Positions 19,313 through 27,657 of a stretch of DNA of 64,000 nucleotides are shown piece by piece. The notes under the pieces are model-generated. The model had not been told where the DNA came from and did not search any database. It saw nothing but the letters and a program-made list of their open reading frames with translations. A program made the position numbers and the translations under genes. Location: the NCBI GenBank assembly GCA_034926605.1, contig JAYFQV010000012.1:1-64000 (forward strand). Direction: 5' to 3'. Source of the stretch: CALXXL01 sp034926605. Lineage in GTDB: Bacteria; Verrucomicrobiota; Lentisphaeria; Victivallales; Victivallaceae. How positions within the stretch are numbered: the first letter of the stretch is position 1; each line of letters opens with the position of its first letter.

Positions 19313-19878
19313 AACAGCTCCTTTCGGTCGTCTTCGGATTCGTCGGCGGGGACTGTCTCCTTTGTTTCGCGGCGTTTCCAGGTAATCATGCCGACGGCGG
19401 CCGTTCCGCCAAGCAACGCGGCCGCGTACAACCCGGCTGCTCCGCCCGCAAAGGCGGCCGGAATCAGAAATTCCCTGTGATAATCCTCCCGGGTGTATAT
19501 TACATTGAAGTGGTCCTCGGAGGCGGACACTTCCGGCAGCCGCCGCCAGCTTTCATAGTCGCAGGCCATCGAGGTCAGCGCCAGCGCCCCGGCGGCGATT
19601 CCGGCCGCCAGCAGCACGGCGAAGCCGCGCCAGCTCCTCGATCTGTCCATAAGATACGACATCATATAAACGAAAGTTCCGCAGATGACGAGCAGCAGCG
19701 ACAGCATGGCGACGGTGTTCTCGTTGAACTGCCGGAGATCGACGCCCAGATATTCCAGCACCATGAGTGGCGGCAGCCCCGCGATAAGCCCGAAAGCGAT
19801 GGACTTTCCCGGCATCAGAAAAACAAGGAACATCAGCAGCAGCCAGAAAAAGCCATAATTGAATCGGTTCCTGAACAT
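19309..19878 (-). CDS. Membrane protein of unknown function
   Basis: 189 residues with about five hydrophobic segments (FFWLLLMFLVFLMPG, IAFGLIAGLPPLMVL, MLSLLLVICGTFVYMM, FAVLLAAGIAAGALAL and a C-terminal AAFAGGAAGLYAAALLGG), a soluble loop before the last one and an acidic tail. ATG 19878 has an AGGGAGGT ribosome site 7 bp away and was preferred over an upstream ATG at 19938. It is the first gene of the operon with the GH127 enzyme and the cysteine hydrolase. It could serve uptake or anchoring, but no transporter motif is visible. Confidence 0.7.
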   Translation of the reverse strand: MFRNRFNYGFFWLLLMFLVFLMPGKSIAFGLIAGLPPLMVLEYLGVDLRQFNENTVAMLSLLLVICGTFVYMMSYLMDRSRSWRGFAVLLAAGIAAGALALTSMACDYESWRRLPEVSASEDHFNVIYTREDYHREFLIPAAFAGGAAGLYAAALLGGTAAVGMITWKRRETKETVPADESEDDRKELL

Positions 19879-19962
19879 CTCGGGACCTCCCTGTTTTGGG
19901 TGATGATTTACAATAACCGCTTCCGGCGGAGCTGTCAAGTCCGGAATCTCCGAATGTTCTTT

Positions 19963-20574
19963 TCAGTCGGCCAGCGCGCCGTCGGCGATTCTCCACAGAT
20001 AGAGCGACGCGAGAGTGCCGTGCGGCGAATAACGCCGGCGGTAAAATTCGAACTCCGCTTCCGGCAGATCGTCCAGCCGGTGCAGCGTCATCAGCCCGCG
20101 CCGGACGCCCAGGTCCTTGCAGCTGAGAACGTCTTTGCGGCCGAGCGAAAATATCAGCAGCATCTCCGCCGTCCACGACCCTACGCCCTTCAGCTTCACC
20201 AGCTCGGCCGCCGCTTCGGAGTCCGACATACCGGGCAGTTTCGCGAAGTCGATTTCTCCGGAAATGGCGGCTTCGGCAATGCCTTTCAGGTAACCGGCTT
20301 TGCGGGCGGACAGCCCGCAGGCGCGCAGCCCGTCGGGATCCGCCATGGCGATCGCCTCAGGGGTGACCGCCGTAAGCAGGCGTTCCACCCGGCCGTATAT
20401 GGCGTCGGCGACGCGGGCTGAAAGCTGCTGATAGACCACGCTCTGCACCAGTGCAAGGAAAAGATCGCCGTTGCATTCGAACTCTTCAAGTTCGATGCGG
20501 CTGACGGCTTCGGTGAATTCCGGTGCCCGGCGGCACAGGTCGGTCTTTTCGGCATTTGAGATCGTGAACTTCAT
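19963..20574 (-). CDS. DNA-3-methyladenine glycosylase II-like (AlkA/HhH-GPD family)
   Basis: 203 residues. It belongs to the helix-hairpin-helix GPD superfamily of base-excision repair glycosylases: LVKLKGVGSWTAEMLLIF is the hairpin (about 127-143) and KDLGVRRG holds the catalytic Asp154. It lacks the four-cysteine iron-sulphur tail of Nth/MutY, which fits the AlkA or Mag branch that removes alkylated bases. ATG 20574 is preceded by GAAAGG; an in-frame ATG at 20640 has no ribosome site. It is a separate unit 84 bp upstream of the GH127 operon. Confidence 0.88.
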   Translation of the reverse strand: MKFTISNAEKTDLCRRAPEFTEAVSRIELEEFECNGDLFLALVQSVVYQQLSARVADAIYGRVERLLTAVTPEAIAMADPDGLRACGLSARKAGYLKGIAEAAISGEIDFAKLPGMSDSEAAAELVKLKGVGSWTAEMLLIFSLGRKDVLSCKDLGVRRGLMTLHRLDDLPEAEFEFYRRRYSPHGTLASLYLWRIADGALAD

Positions 20575-20746
20575 GCGGGCCTTTCGTGGCGTATGTCGCG
20601 TTTTTCCGGCGTAGCTTAACATATACCGGCGGGCGGACAATTCAAATCACGGCAACGCCAAAACCGGTATTTTTCATGGCGTCATAACAAAATCGCCGGA
20701 AGCGCGGCGGCCGCCGCAGTAAGGTTCATTTTCACCCGCCGGCTTC

Positions 20747-20775
20747 TTGACAAGTGCTCCCGGCCGGGTTATATT
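20747..20775 (+). promoter_or_regulatory. Strong sigma-70 promoter of the AraC-type regulator gene
   Basis: Consensus -35 TTGACA (20747-20752), 17-bp spacer, -10 TATATT (20770-20775). Transcription should begin near 20782, which is past the ATG at 20779; translation must then start at the GTG at 20797. Confidence 0.75.
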
Positions 20776-20796
20776 CTAATGAAAAAGGGGGTTTGT

Positions 20797-21651
20797 GTGG
20801 ACGAATACAACAACATGATCTTTCCAGACTGCCCGGAACGGCTTCGCGCCACGCTGCTGCATTGCGGCCACGCCGATGTAAATCATCACAGCTACCTGTG
20901 GGACGGCATGCACCGCGGCCGCGAAGAGGTCACCATCTGGCAGTACACCCTCAGCGGCGAGGGCGCGGTGCGCATCGGCGGCATCCTCCATCCGGTGCCG
21001 CCGGGCGTGGCCATGCTGCTGACCGTGCCGGAGGAGCACTGCTATTTTCTGCCGGAACACTCCGCCCACTGGGAATTTCTTTACGTTACCCTTGGCGGCT
21101 CCGAAATGCTGCGGCTGTTCTGCGAGTTCCGCCGCCGCAACGGACCGATCTGTGAATTCGCCCTCGACTCCGCGGTGGTGGACGCCGCGTGGGAAATTCT
21201 TCACGGCTGCCGCAACAAGCAGATCGACGACGCCTACAAGTCCAGCGCCGCCGCCTACAGTTTCATGATGGCCATGTGTTCGTCGGCGGCCGGCCCCGGC
21301 GTCACCCGAGACCGCGCGCTGGTAAAAACGGTGCAGGAGTACTGCCTCCAGAACATTTCACGCACGATAACGGTGGATGAGCTGGCCGGACTTACCGGTT
21401 GCAGCCGTTCGCATTTTTCGCGGCGTTTTCTGGAGGCGTCCGGTTACTCTCCGCACGAATTCATCCTCGACCTCAAAATCCGCAAGGCGGTCATGCTGCT
21501 GCAGATGAGCAAATCCACCATAAAGGAGGTCGCATTCAAATGCGGGTTCGGCGATGTGAGCTATTTCTGCAAGGTTTTCCGCCGCAGCTGCGGCTGTCCT
21601 CCCGGCGATTTCCGGGACAATACCGGAAACGTCGAAGATGGCGGCATCTGA
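20797..21651 (+). CDS. AraC-family transcriptional regulator
   Basis: 284 residues. The N-terminal half is a cupin-like ligand-binding domain (WQYTLSGEGAVRIGG, then VPPGVAMLLTVPEEH). The C-terminal 100 residues are two helix-turn-helix motifs: TVDELAGLTGCSRSHFSRRF and IKEVAFKCGFGDVSYFCKVF, the second being the family signature. The start is GTG 20797, behind AGGGGG, because the promoter places the upstream ATG (20779) outside the transcript. A gene for a secreted GH84-like enzyme begins 227 bp downstream on the same strand. Regulators of this type in glycan-degrading bacteria often control the adjacent enzyme, so that gene is its likely target, but no operator can be shown. Confidence 0.9.
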   Translation: MDEYNNMIFPDCPERLRATLLHCGHADVNHHSYLWDGMHRGREEVTIWQYTLSGEGAVRIGGILHPVPPGVAMLLTVPEEHCYFLPEHSAHWEFLYVTLGGSEMLRLFCEFRRRNGPICEFALDSAVVDAAWEILHGCRNKQIDDAYKSSAAAYSFMMAMCSSAAGPGVTRDRALVKTVQEYCLQNISRTITVDELAGLTGCSRSHFSRRFLEASGYSPHEFILDLKIRKAVMLLQMSKSTIKEVAFKCGFGDVSYFCKVFRRSCGCPPGDFRDNTGNVEDGGI

Positions 21652-21877
21652 CCGTCGAACCGCCGTCGTCTGTCGGCTTCCCGGCGGTTTTTCGCGGAAA
21701 TCGCCGCCGAATCCGGCGTTTAGCACAAAAATACCTTACAAATCATTTTTTTACGCTTTCATAATGTGCGTTCCGCATATAATGTAAACAAAGTTGAAAG
21801 CCGCGGGGGGCGGCGACGGCGGCTGCCGTGTATTCCGGCTCCCGAGTCCAATAAGAAACCATTATAGAAGGATGGAA

Positions 21878-24166
21878 ATGAAGACTCTCGCAACATGTTG
21901 TGCCGCGCTCCTGTTCGGGTTCGCGGCCTCCGCCGCGCCGATCGGAAGGATATATCCGGAACCGCAGAAAATCCTGTCGGAACCGGTCGACCAGCCGGCT
22001 GCCCAGAGCAAAACCACCGTGGTTTTTCATTCCGTAAACGGGGAAGCCCAGTTTGACATGGGGAGCGAACTGTATCTGTCCGAACTCGGAAAACTTGGTG
22101 AAAACTCCGCCGCGAAGCCGTTGGAAATCCATGCCGGGCTGCTTTCCGATCCCGAGATGGACGCTTTGTTCAATTATCACCTGGCGCTGCTGCCGCCGCA
22201 GGGGTACTCGATCCGGATCATCTCGTCGTCCGCGGACAAGACGGTGGTGGCGATCGGCGGCGCGGATGCGCGCGGCGTGCTGTACGGCTTCTGCTCGCTG
22301 GCCCAGCTGCTGACGACCGGCGCGGACGGCAAGGCGGTGCAGAGGCTTGTCAACGTCGACGACTACCCGGTCTGGCGCAGCCGCTTCATCAGCGACTATT
22401 TCAACAGCGAGACGCTCGACGGCTACAAGTTCGCGGTGGCCAACAAGATCAGCGGCGTCGCCGCGATACTTCAGGACAACTGGCGCAAACCGGAGTGGTG
22501 GGAGAAGATCAAACCCACCCTCGCGGCGATGAAAGAGATGCACGACGCCGGCGCGCTGGAGTTCATGATGCTCATTCATGTCTACCGCAACAACAAGGAA
22601 GAAAAGCAGCTGAACATCGCCAGTGATCAGGAGGTGGGAGAGCTTATCGACGCCTGCCGCCGTCTGGCCGAATCCGGCGCCACCTATATCATGATCGGCG
22701 CCGACGACATCACGCCGCTCGACATCGAGAAGGGCTATCTGCCTTACCATCAGGAAGAGCTCGACCGCTTCGGTTCGATCGGCGCGGCGCACGGCTATCT
22801 GATGAAGCGCCTCTACGATTCGCTGATCCCCGACTATCCGGATCTGAAGCTCAGCATGGTCGGCGCTCCTTACTCCATCGGGCACGGCATTGGCCGCAAG
22901 GTGGTGGATCAGTATATGATCGACTGGGGCAAGAACGCCCCCAAGGAGGTCATGTGGGTGTGGACCGGCAAGGGCGTGTTCTCCCCCGAGGTCAACAGTT
23001 TCGAACTCAAGAAGATCACCGATCTGCTCTCCGGGCAGAAGGTGTTTCTGTTCGACAATTCCAACGGCTTCTATTCTCCGCTTCCGCGCTGGGAAACCAA
23101 ATTCTATCCCGGCATGGAACTGGACAACGAAGGCATCGTCTATCTCAACGGCTGCTTCTTTCAGACTACCGTCCGCAATCAGGAAGCACTGCGTTTCCTG
23201 ACCACCTGCGACTACCTCTGGAACCCTGCCGCCTACAATCCGCAGCGCTCCTACGACACCGCGCTTGAAATCCTGTTCGGCAAGGCGGTGGTGGCTCCGG
23301 TCAATCGCCTGCGCGAAATCATGATTTCTTACGACAACGCGGAATACTCCGGCGACCGCTCGAAGCTCGCCGGCACCGCCGACGAATTCGCGGCCGCGCT
23401 CGAAACGGTCAAGAAACTGCGCGATCCGGACGGCCAGCCGCTGCGGATCGGTCTCGACCGAATTGCAAAGCGGGTCGAACGGGCCAGAACTTTTGAAAAG
23501 AACGTTGCGCCGGAGGCCGAAATCCACGCCGCGACCGCGCCGGTCAAACTCGACGGCGACATCACCGAGGCGGAGTGGGGCAAGGCTGCCATTATCAAAC
23601 TTGAAAATGCCGACGGCACCCCCGACGCCGCGCCGACCGTGGCCAGAGTCATGTACGCTCCCGAGGGTGCTTATATCGCCTTCGAAATCCCGGCCTCCGA
23701 GCCGCTGCCGGAACTCGGCAAACTGCGCCATGACGAGGCGGCCTACGCCTCTCCCGACGCGGTGGAAGTGTTCCTGCAGTTAACGCCCGACGGGCCGGAC
23801 AATCTCGCCAGCTACGCCCACTACTGTTTCGACTACGCCGGTAACAAGTTCGAAGAGATTCCCACCAGCGTCCAGTGGCAGGGTGACTGGGACGTGGCGG
23901 TCAAACCCACCGCCACCGGCTGGAACGCCGAACTTCTGATCAAACCGGTGCCCGGTATCAGGTCCACCCGCTCGATTCAGGAAGAGGACAACATGTACTG
24001 GGTGGAAGACAATCAGGGCCTGAAGCCGGAGGTTCCGGCGGCCGGTCAGGTTTGGAAGGCGAACTTCCACCGGGTCGAAAACCGCACCGAAAAGGTGCAG
24101 TCGTGGGGCAAGAACGGATTCAAGTTCCATCTGCCCGGCTACTTCGGTAAATTGATCCTGAAATAG
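21878..24166 (+). CDS. Secreted GH84-like beta-N-acetylglucosaminidase with C-terminal CBM9-like domain
   Basis: 762 residues. A signal peptide (MKTLATCCAALLFGFAASA) leads to a GH20b-like N-terminal domain (AIGGADARGVLYG near 130-145), then a TIM-barrel with RFISDYF, and the double aspartate Asp276-Asp277 in MIGADDITPLD, which matches the catalytic DD pair of GH84 O-GlcNAcase/NagJ-type enzymes. The last 200 residues (KLDGDITEAEWGKA ... VEVFLQLTPDG) are a CBM9-like carbohydrate-binding module. ATG 21878 follows AGAAGG at 6 bp; upstream ATG codons lack one and would delay the signal peptide. A perfect TATAAT at 21778-21783 lies 95 bp upstream but its -35 box is poor. Likely releases N-acetylglucosamine from host or microbial glycans. 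Family placement is by motif only. Confidence 0.8.
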   Translation: MKTLATCCAALLFGFAASAAPIGRIYPEPQKILSEPVDQPAAQSKTTVVFHSVNGEAQFDMGSELYLSELGKLGENSAAKPLEIHAGLLSDPEMDALFNYHLALLPPQGYSIRIISSSADKTVVAIGGADARGVLYGFCSLAQLLTTGADGKAVQRLVNVDDYPVWRSRFISDYFNSETLDGYKFAVANKISGVAAILQDNWRKPEWWEKIKPTLAAMKEMHDAGALEFMMLIHVYRNNKEEKQLNIASDQEVGELIDACRRLAESGATYIMIGADDITPLDIEKGYLPYHQEELDRFGSIGAAHGYLMKRLYDSLIPDYPDLKLSMVGAPYSIGHGIGRKVVDQYMIDWGKNAPKEVMWVWTGKGVFSPEVNSFELKKITDLLSGQKVFLFDNSNGFYSPLPRWETKFYPGMELDNEGIVYLNGCFFQTTVRNQEALRFLTTCDYLWNPAAYNPQRSYDTALEILFGKAVVAPVNRLREIMISYDNAEYSGDRSKLAGTADEFAAALETVKKLRDPDGQPLRIGLDRIAKRVERARTFEKNVAPEAEIHAATAPVKLDGDITEAEWGKAAIIKLENADGTPDAAPTVARVMYAPEGAYIAFEIPASEPLPELGKLRHDEAAYASPDAVEVFLQLTPDGPDNLASYAHYCFDYAGNKFEEIPTSVQWQGDWDVAVKPTATGWNAELLIKPVPGIRSTRSIQEEDNMYWVEDNQGLKPEVPAAGQVWKANFHRVENRTEKVQSWGKNGFKFHLPGYFGKLILK

Positions 24167-24187
24167 GTCGATTCAACCGGACATTTC

Positions 24188-24222
24188 AACCCTTCCGGCC
24201 CAACGGCCCGGAAGGGTTTTTT
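24188..24222 (+). terminator. Rho-independent terminator of the GH84-like gene
   Basis: AACCCTTCCGGCC pairs with GGCCCGGAAGGGTT with one bulged base and a 4-nt loop, followed by six T. It starts 22 bp after the stop codon. Confidence 0.9.
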
Positions 24223-24285
24223 GTGCCCCGGAACACGATTGCGGAGGCCGGATCAATGGTTGAGGACGTTGAAAGCTGGTCGTTA

Positions 24286-26745
24286 CTATCGCTTCGACAA
24301 CAGGCGGACGATTTCTTCCGCCGAACCGGAGGATTGCACTTGCAGCAGCAGGTTCCGGTCTAGGAACGTCCGCGCCAGGTCGGCCAGTATCTTTAGATGC
24401 TGCTCGGGCGGCGCCAGCGCCGGACTCAGAAGGACGACGATCACACGGTATTCCCCGTTCAAATTGCGAAACCGCCAATCCCGGCCGGTCCGCCCGACGA
24501 TGATCACCGGGGAACTGATGCTGTCGCAATGGGCGTGCACCAGAACCACGCCCGCCGCCAGTTCCAGCGGATAGGCGTCCGCCGCTTTTAACAGTAGCGC
24601 GATCACGTCTCGCAATACGGTTTCGTCATATGAAAACGCGTCCTCGGCCATCAGCCTCAATCCGTTTTGGCAGGTGGTCTCTCCCGGGATGTCCACCGGG
24701 ATCATCGCGGGTTTGGCGCGGGAGGAATGCGGCTGATACAAGCCCGCCTCGTTGTGGGACGGCACCCTCGGATATGCGCAGAGCAGATTTATTTCCGGAA
24801 ACCGGTTGAAGACAATCTCCTGCAACCTCGCCAGCGCCGGAGTCCAGAATATGCCGGCATGGCGTTCTCCCGGTATCAACACCAGGTCATCCTCGGTAAT
24901 GTCGCCCAGCAGCATGGATTGCACCGCGCTCCAGGTCTTAGCCTCGACCACCGCTGTCGGGCATGTCGGCTTCGCGGTGTCGATCGCATGTTTCAGTTTG
25001 GCGCCGCCTTCGGAGATCATATATATCTGCAGCATGGCGCCGATCTGTTTCGCCAGATGCTTTGCGTCATGAAGCAATGCCGCGAGATCGGTGCGTCTTT
25101 CCGACAGCGCCGGAAACGGGATCAGTATCCGCTTGGTTATGTTCAGCGGGCGGACCAGCCGGCAGAACAGCAGTCTGGAGGGACATGATTCCAGGAGATT
25201 CTCCGAAACCGTTCCGAACAGGTGTGCCTCAAGCTGCTGCTTCTGGCTCAATCCGGCAATAAGCTGCGTTGCGCGCAATTCCTTTGCCGTCCTGATCATT
25301 CCGTCGGAGGGGTTCAGGTCAAATCGGACCGACGGGGAAATCTCCATACCGGCAGATGCGCTTTCCGCCAGGCACGCGGTCAACAGTTTTTCGCCTCCGG
25401 CGACGGCTTCGTCGGTATTGTCCTGATCGCAGACGATGTTCACCGGGCAGATGCTTCCGTGCCGGTTGCGGTCGCGGATCAGAAAGGCGAGGTTCAGCAG
25501 CCGCAGCGCGGTGGCGGGATTCGCGATCGAAACCATCAGACGCTGCTCGGTGGGCGCCAGTTCGCGCTGAACCGGCTCCTGACCGGCCAGCCCGCGACCG
25601 TAGCGGTCGACCATCCACGCGCCCAGCGGGCATGTGACCAGAATCATCGCAACGGCGCCGTTCAGAACGGTTTCATCGAAAATCCTGAGATTATATCCCA
25701 CGATCACCGCGGCAAGCGTTGCGGCGGCCTGAACCACGCTAAGCCCGAAGATGACGTTTCCGGCCGCCGCGCCGTAGCCGAATATCTTACGCGTCAGCCG
25801 GGCGGCGGCATACTTGGTGCCGATCACGCATATCACCATCACCGCCGTGACCAGCCAGCTGCGCGGGGACGCGACCATAACCCTCGGATTCACCAGCATT
25901 CCCACCGAAATCAGAAAGAATGGGATGAACAGGGTGTTCCCGACAAACACAAGCCGGTTCATCAAGGCGCTTTGCTCCGGAATCAGCCGGTTGAACACCG
26001 CGCCCATCAGGAACGCCCCGATGATCGGCTCCATTTTGGCAAAGTGAGACAAATATGCGCATCCGCACACCATTACGATGACAAAGAGGAACTGCGCGCC
26101 TCCGCTTTCGGTCACATTCTTGAAAAACCAGCGGGTAAGCCACGGCACGCCGAGGAAAATTATGGCGACAAGCGTCCCAATTCCAAGCACCAGCGTCAGC
26201 CAGAACCCCGCGCCAAGAGCCGTTCCGCGCACCGAATCGGCGATCACGGCCAGCACCAGCAGCGCCAGGGTGTCGGTGATTATGGTGCCGCCCACCGTTA
26301 TCACCACCGGTTCGCTGCGAACGATGCCGAATCTGCTGGCGATCGGATATGCCAGCAGCGTATGCGACGCAAACATACTGGCCAGCAGAATAGAAGTAGT
26401 CCAGTCGAATCCCAGCAGATAATGCCCGGCGACGGTGCCGATCCCCTCAGGGATGGAAAAGGTTATCAGGCCGAACACGATGCTGCGGTTTCTGGTGCGC
26501 ATGAACCGGTTGAGATCAATCTCCAGCCCGGCGATGAACATGATGTAGAGCAGTCCGATCGCCCCGAACATGGTGATGGCGGAATTGCGTTCGATCACGC
26601 CCAGCCCGTTGGGCCCGAGCAGCGCTCCTCCGAGCAGCAGCAATACCAGATCGGGTATCTTCAGCCGTCCAGCCAGCAGGGGCGAAATGAAGATCATCAG
26701 CGCCAAGATTGTGAAAGTCAATATCGGATCGCTGAGCGGAAACAT
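24286..26745 (-). CDS. Kef-type cation/proton antiporter (CPA2) with USP-like and PTS EIIA-like domains
   Basis: About 819 residues. The first 400 contain 12 or so membrane helices of the CPA2 family, beginning ILTFTILALMIFISPLLAG and with LLLLGGALLGPNGLGVI and FIAGLEIDLNRF. A universal-stress-protein-like region spans about 440-650. The C-terminal 150 residues resemble a PTS EIIA (fructose/nitrogen type) domain with GVVLVHAHCD in place of the phospho-histidine motif ALPHA. ATG 26745 is preceded by GGGAGGG at 4 bp. The fusion suggests that sodium or potassium/proton exchange is controlled by nucleotide binding and perhaps phosphorylation. Which cation moves is not readable here. No operon partner. 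Confidence 0.85.
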   Translation of the reverse strand: MFPLSDPILTFTILALMIFISPLLAGRLKIPDLVLLLLGGALLGPNGLGVIERNSAITMFGAIGLLYIMFIAGLEIDLNRFMRTRNRSIVFGLITFSIPEGIGTVAGHYLLGFDWTTSILLASMFASHTLLAYPIASRFGIVRSEPVVITVGGTIITDTLALLVLAVIADSVRGTALGAGFWLTLVLGIGTLVAIIFLGVPWLTRWFFKNVTESGGAQFLFVIVMVCGCAYLSHFAKMEPIIGAFLMGAVFNRLIPEQSALMNRLVFVGNTLFIPFFLISVGMLVNPRVMVASPRSWLVTAVMVICVIGTKYAAARLTRKIFGYGAAAGNVIFGLSVVQAAATLAAVIVGYNLRIFDETVLNGAVAMILVTCPLGAWMVDRYGRGLAGQEPVQRELAPTEQRLMVSIANPATALRLLNLAFLIRDRNRHGSICPVNIVCDQDNTDEAVAGGEKLLTACLAESASAGMEISPSVRFDLNPSDGMIRTAKELRATQLIAGLSQKQQLEAHLFGTVSENLLESCPSRLLFCRLVRPLNITKRILIPFPALSERRTDLAALLHDAKHLAKQIGAMLQIYMISEGGAKLKHAIDTAKPTCPTAVVEAKTWSAVQSMLLGDITEDDLVLIPGERHAGIFWTPALARLQEIVFNRFPEINLLCAYPRVPSHNEAGLYQPHSSRAKPAMIPVDIPGETTCQNGLRLMAEDAFSYDETVLRDVIALLLKAADAYPLELAAGVVLVHAHCDSISSPVIIVGRTGRDWRFRNLNGEYRVIVVLLSPALAPPEQHLKILADLARTFLDRNLLLQVQSSGSAEEIVRLLSKR

Positions 26746-26890
26746 ACGGCCCTCCCTGAAAACGTGCGGATTGTCTGTAGGAAAAATATATTCCATCCGG
26801 GCGCGAATTCAACGCCCGTAGTCGACATAATCGAAAAATCCTTGTGCACCCCGGTGTTCAGGCGAATTCAACAGTGTTGAGGCCGGAGGG

Positions 26891-26919
26891 TTGCATTTCC
26901 CGGAAGTCGCGGATATATT
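26891..26919 (+). promoter_or_regulatory. Candidate sigma-70 promoter of the GNAT gene
   Basis: TTGCAT (26891-26896), 17-bp spacer, TATATT (26914-26919), 30 bp before the start codon. Confidence 0.5.
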
Positions 26920-26948
26920 TATGGATATAAATCGGAGGGAAGGGAAAA

Positions 26949-27368
26949 ATGATTATCAGAGCCATGACGGTTTACGACATCGATCAGGCGCTTGCGCTGT
27001 GGCGCCATGCGTTCAAGGCCGGATTTTCCAGCGCATTTGATACTCATGAGATAATCGAAAGGTATCTTGAGCGCAATCCGGAATTGAGTACGGTTGCGGA
27101 GGACGAAAAGGGCAGGGTGGTGGGCGCGCTGATGTGCGGGCACGACGGACGGAGAGGGTCGATATACCACACGGCGGTATCCCCGGAGATGCGCCGCCGC
27201 GGCGTTGGGAAACAGATGCAGGAACGTTCGCTGGCCGAACTTGCCAAACTCGGCATACATACCGGCTTTCTGTTCATATCGATTCAGAATCCGGGCTCGC
27301 GGGAGTTTTGGACCGGCACCGGCTGGGAAGTGGTCGATGAAATAAAATATTTGTATAAAGAGTTTTGA
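26949..27368 (+). CDS. GNAT-family N-acetyltransferase
   Basis: 139 residues, a single GNAT fold. The acetyl-CoA loop RRRGVGKQMQ follows the beta-4 strand SIYHTAVSPEMR, and the C-terminus has the GTGWEVVDEIKYLYKEF pattern shared with YpeA-like enzymes. A GGAGGGAAGGG site precedes ATG 26949. The acceptor is unknown. A small membrane-protein gene follows 25 bp later and is probably cotranscribed. Confidence 0.88.
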   Translation: MIIRAMTVYDIDQALALWRHAFKAGFSSAFDTHEIIERYLERNPELSTVAEDEKGRVVGALMCGHDGRRGSIYHTAVSPEMRRRGVGKQMQERSLAELAKLGIHTGFLFISIQNPGSREFWTGTGWEVVDEIKYLYKEF

Positions 27369-27393
27369 AGAGCAGACGGACAGGGAGTGCGAA

Positions 27394-27657
27394 ATGACCG
27401 GTTTGAATGGTGCCGATATGCTGATTTTCAGCGAGTATATCATGCTGATGACGTTGTATGGATTGACTCCGGCCAAAACCGGCGGCAAGCGTATTTTCGC
27501 AATGTACGGGATTTTGATGTCGATATGTCTGCTGCTTGCGGCCTTCGGATATATATCGGCCGATTTGCACCGGCTCGACGGATTGAATTATCTGGCGTCC
27601 ATGATAATAATCTTCATGCTCATAAGAGCGGAATACAAGCGCAGAAAATCAGTCTGA
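27394..27657 (+). CDS. Small membrane protein of unknown function
   Basis: 87 residues with about three hydrophobic segments (FSEYIMLMTLYGL, IFAMYGILMSICLLLAAFGY, LASMIIIFMLI) and a basic C-terminus. AGGGAG stands 6 bp before the ATG. It is the second gene after the GNAT enzyme. Its end overlaps by 9 bp the end of the convergent zinc-ribbon gene. No family recognised. Confidence 0.65.
   Translation: MTGLNGADMLIFSEYIMLMTLYGLTPAKTGGKRIFAMYGILMSICLLLAAFGYISADLHRLDGLNYLASMIIIFMLIRAEYKRRKSV

Noticed and set aside
25222..26880. 552-codon plus-strand frame opposite the antiporter gene
   Set aside because: Antisense to a well-supported membrane protein; its composition (Asp/Arg/His/Gln-rich) is typical of an antisense shadow.
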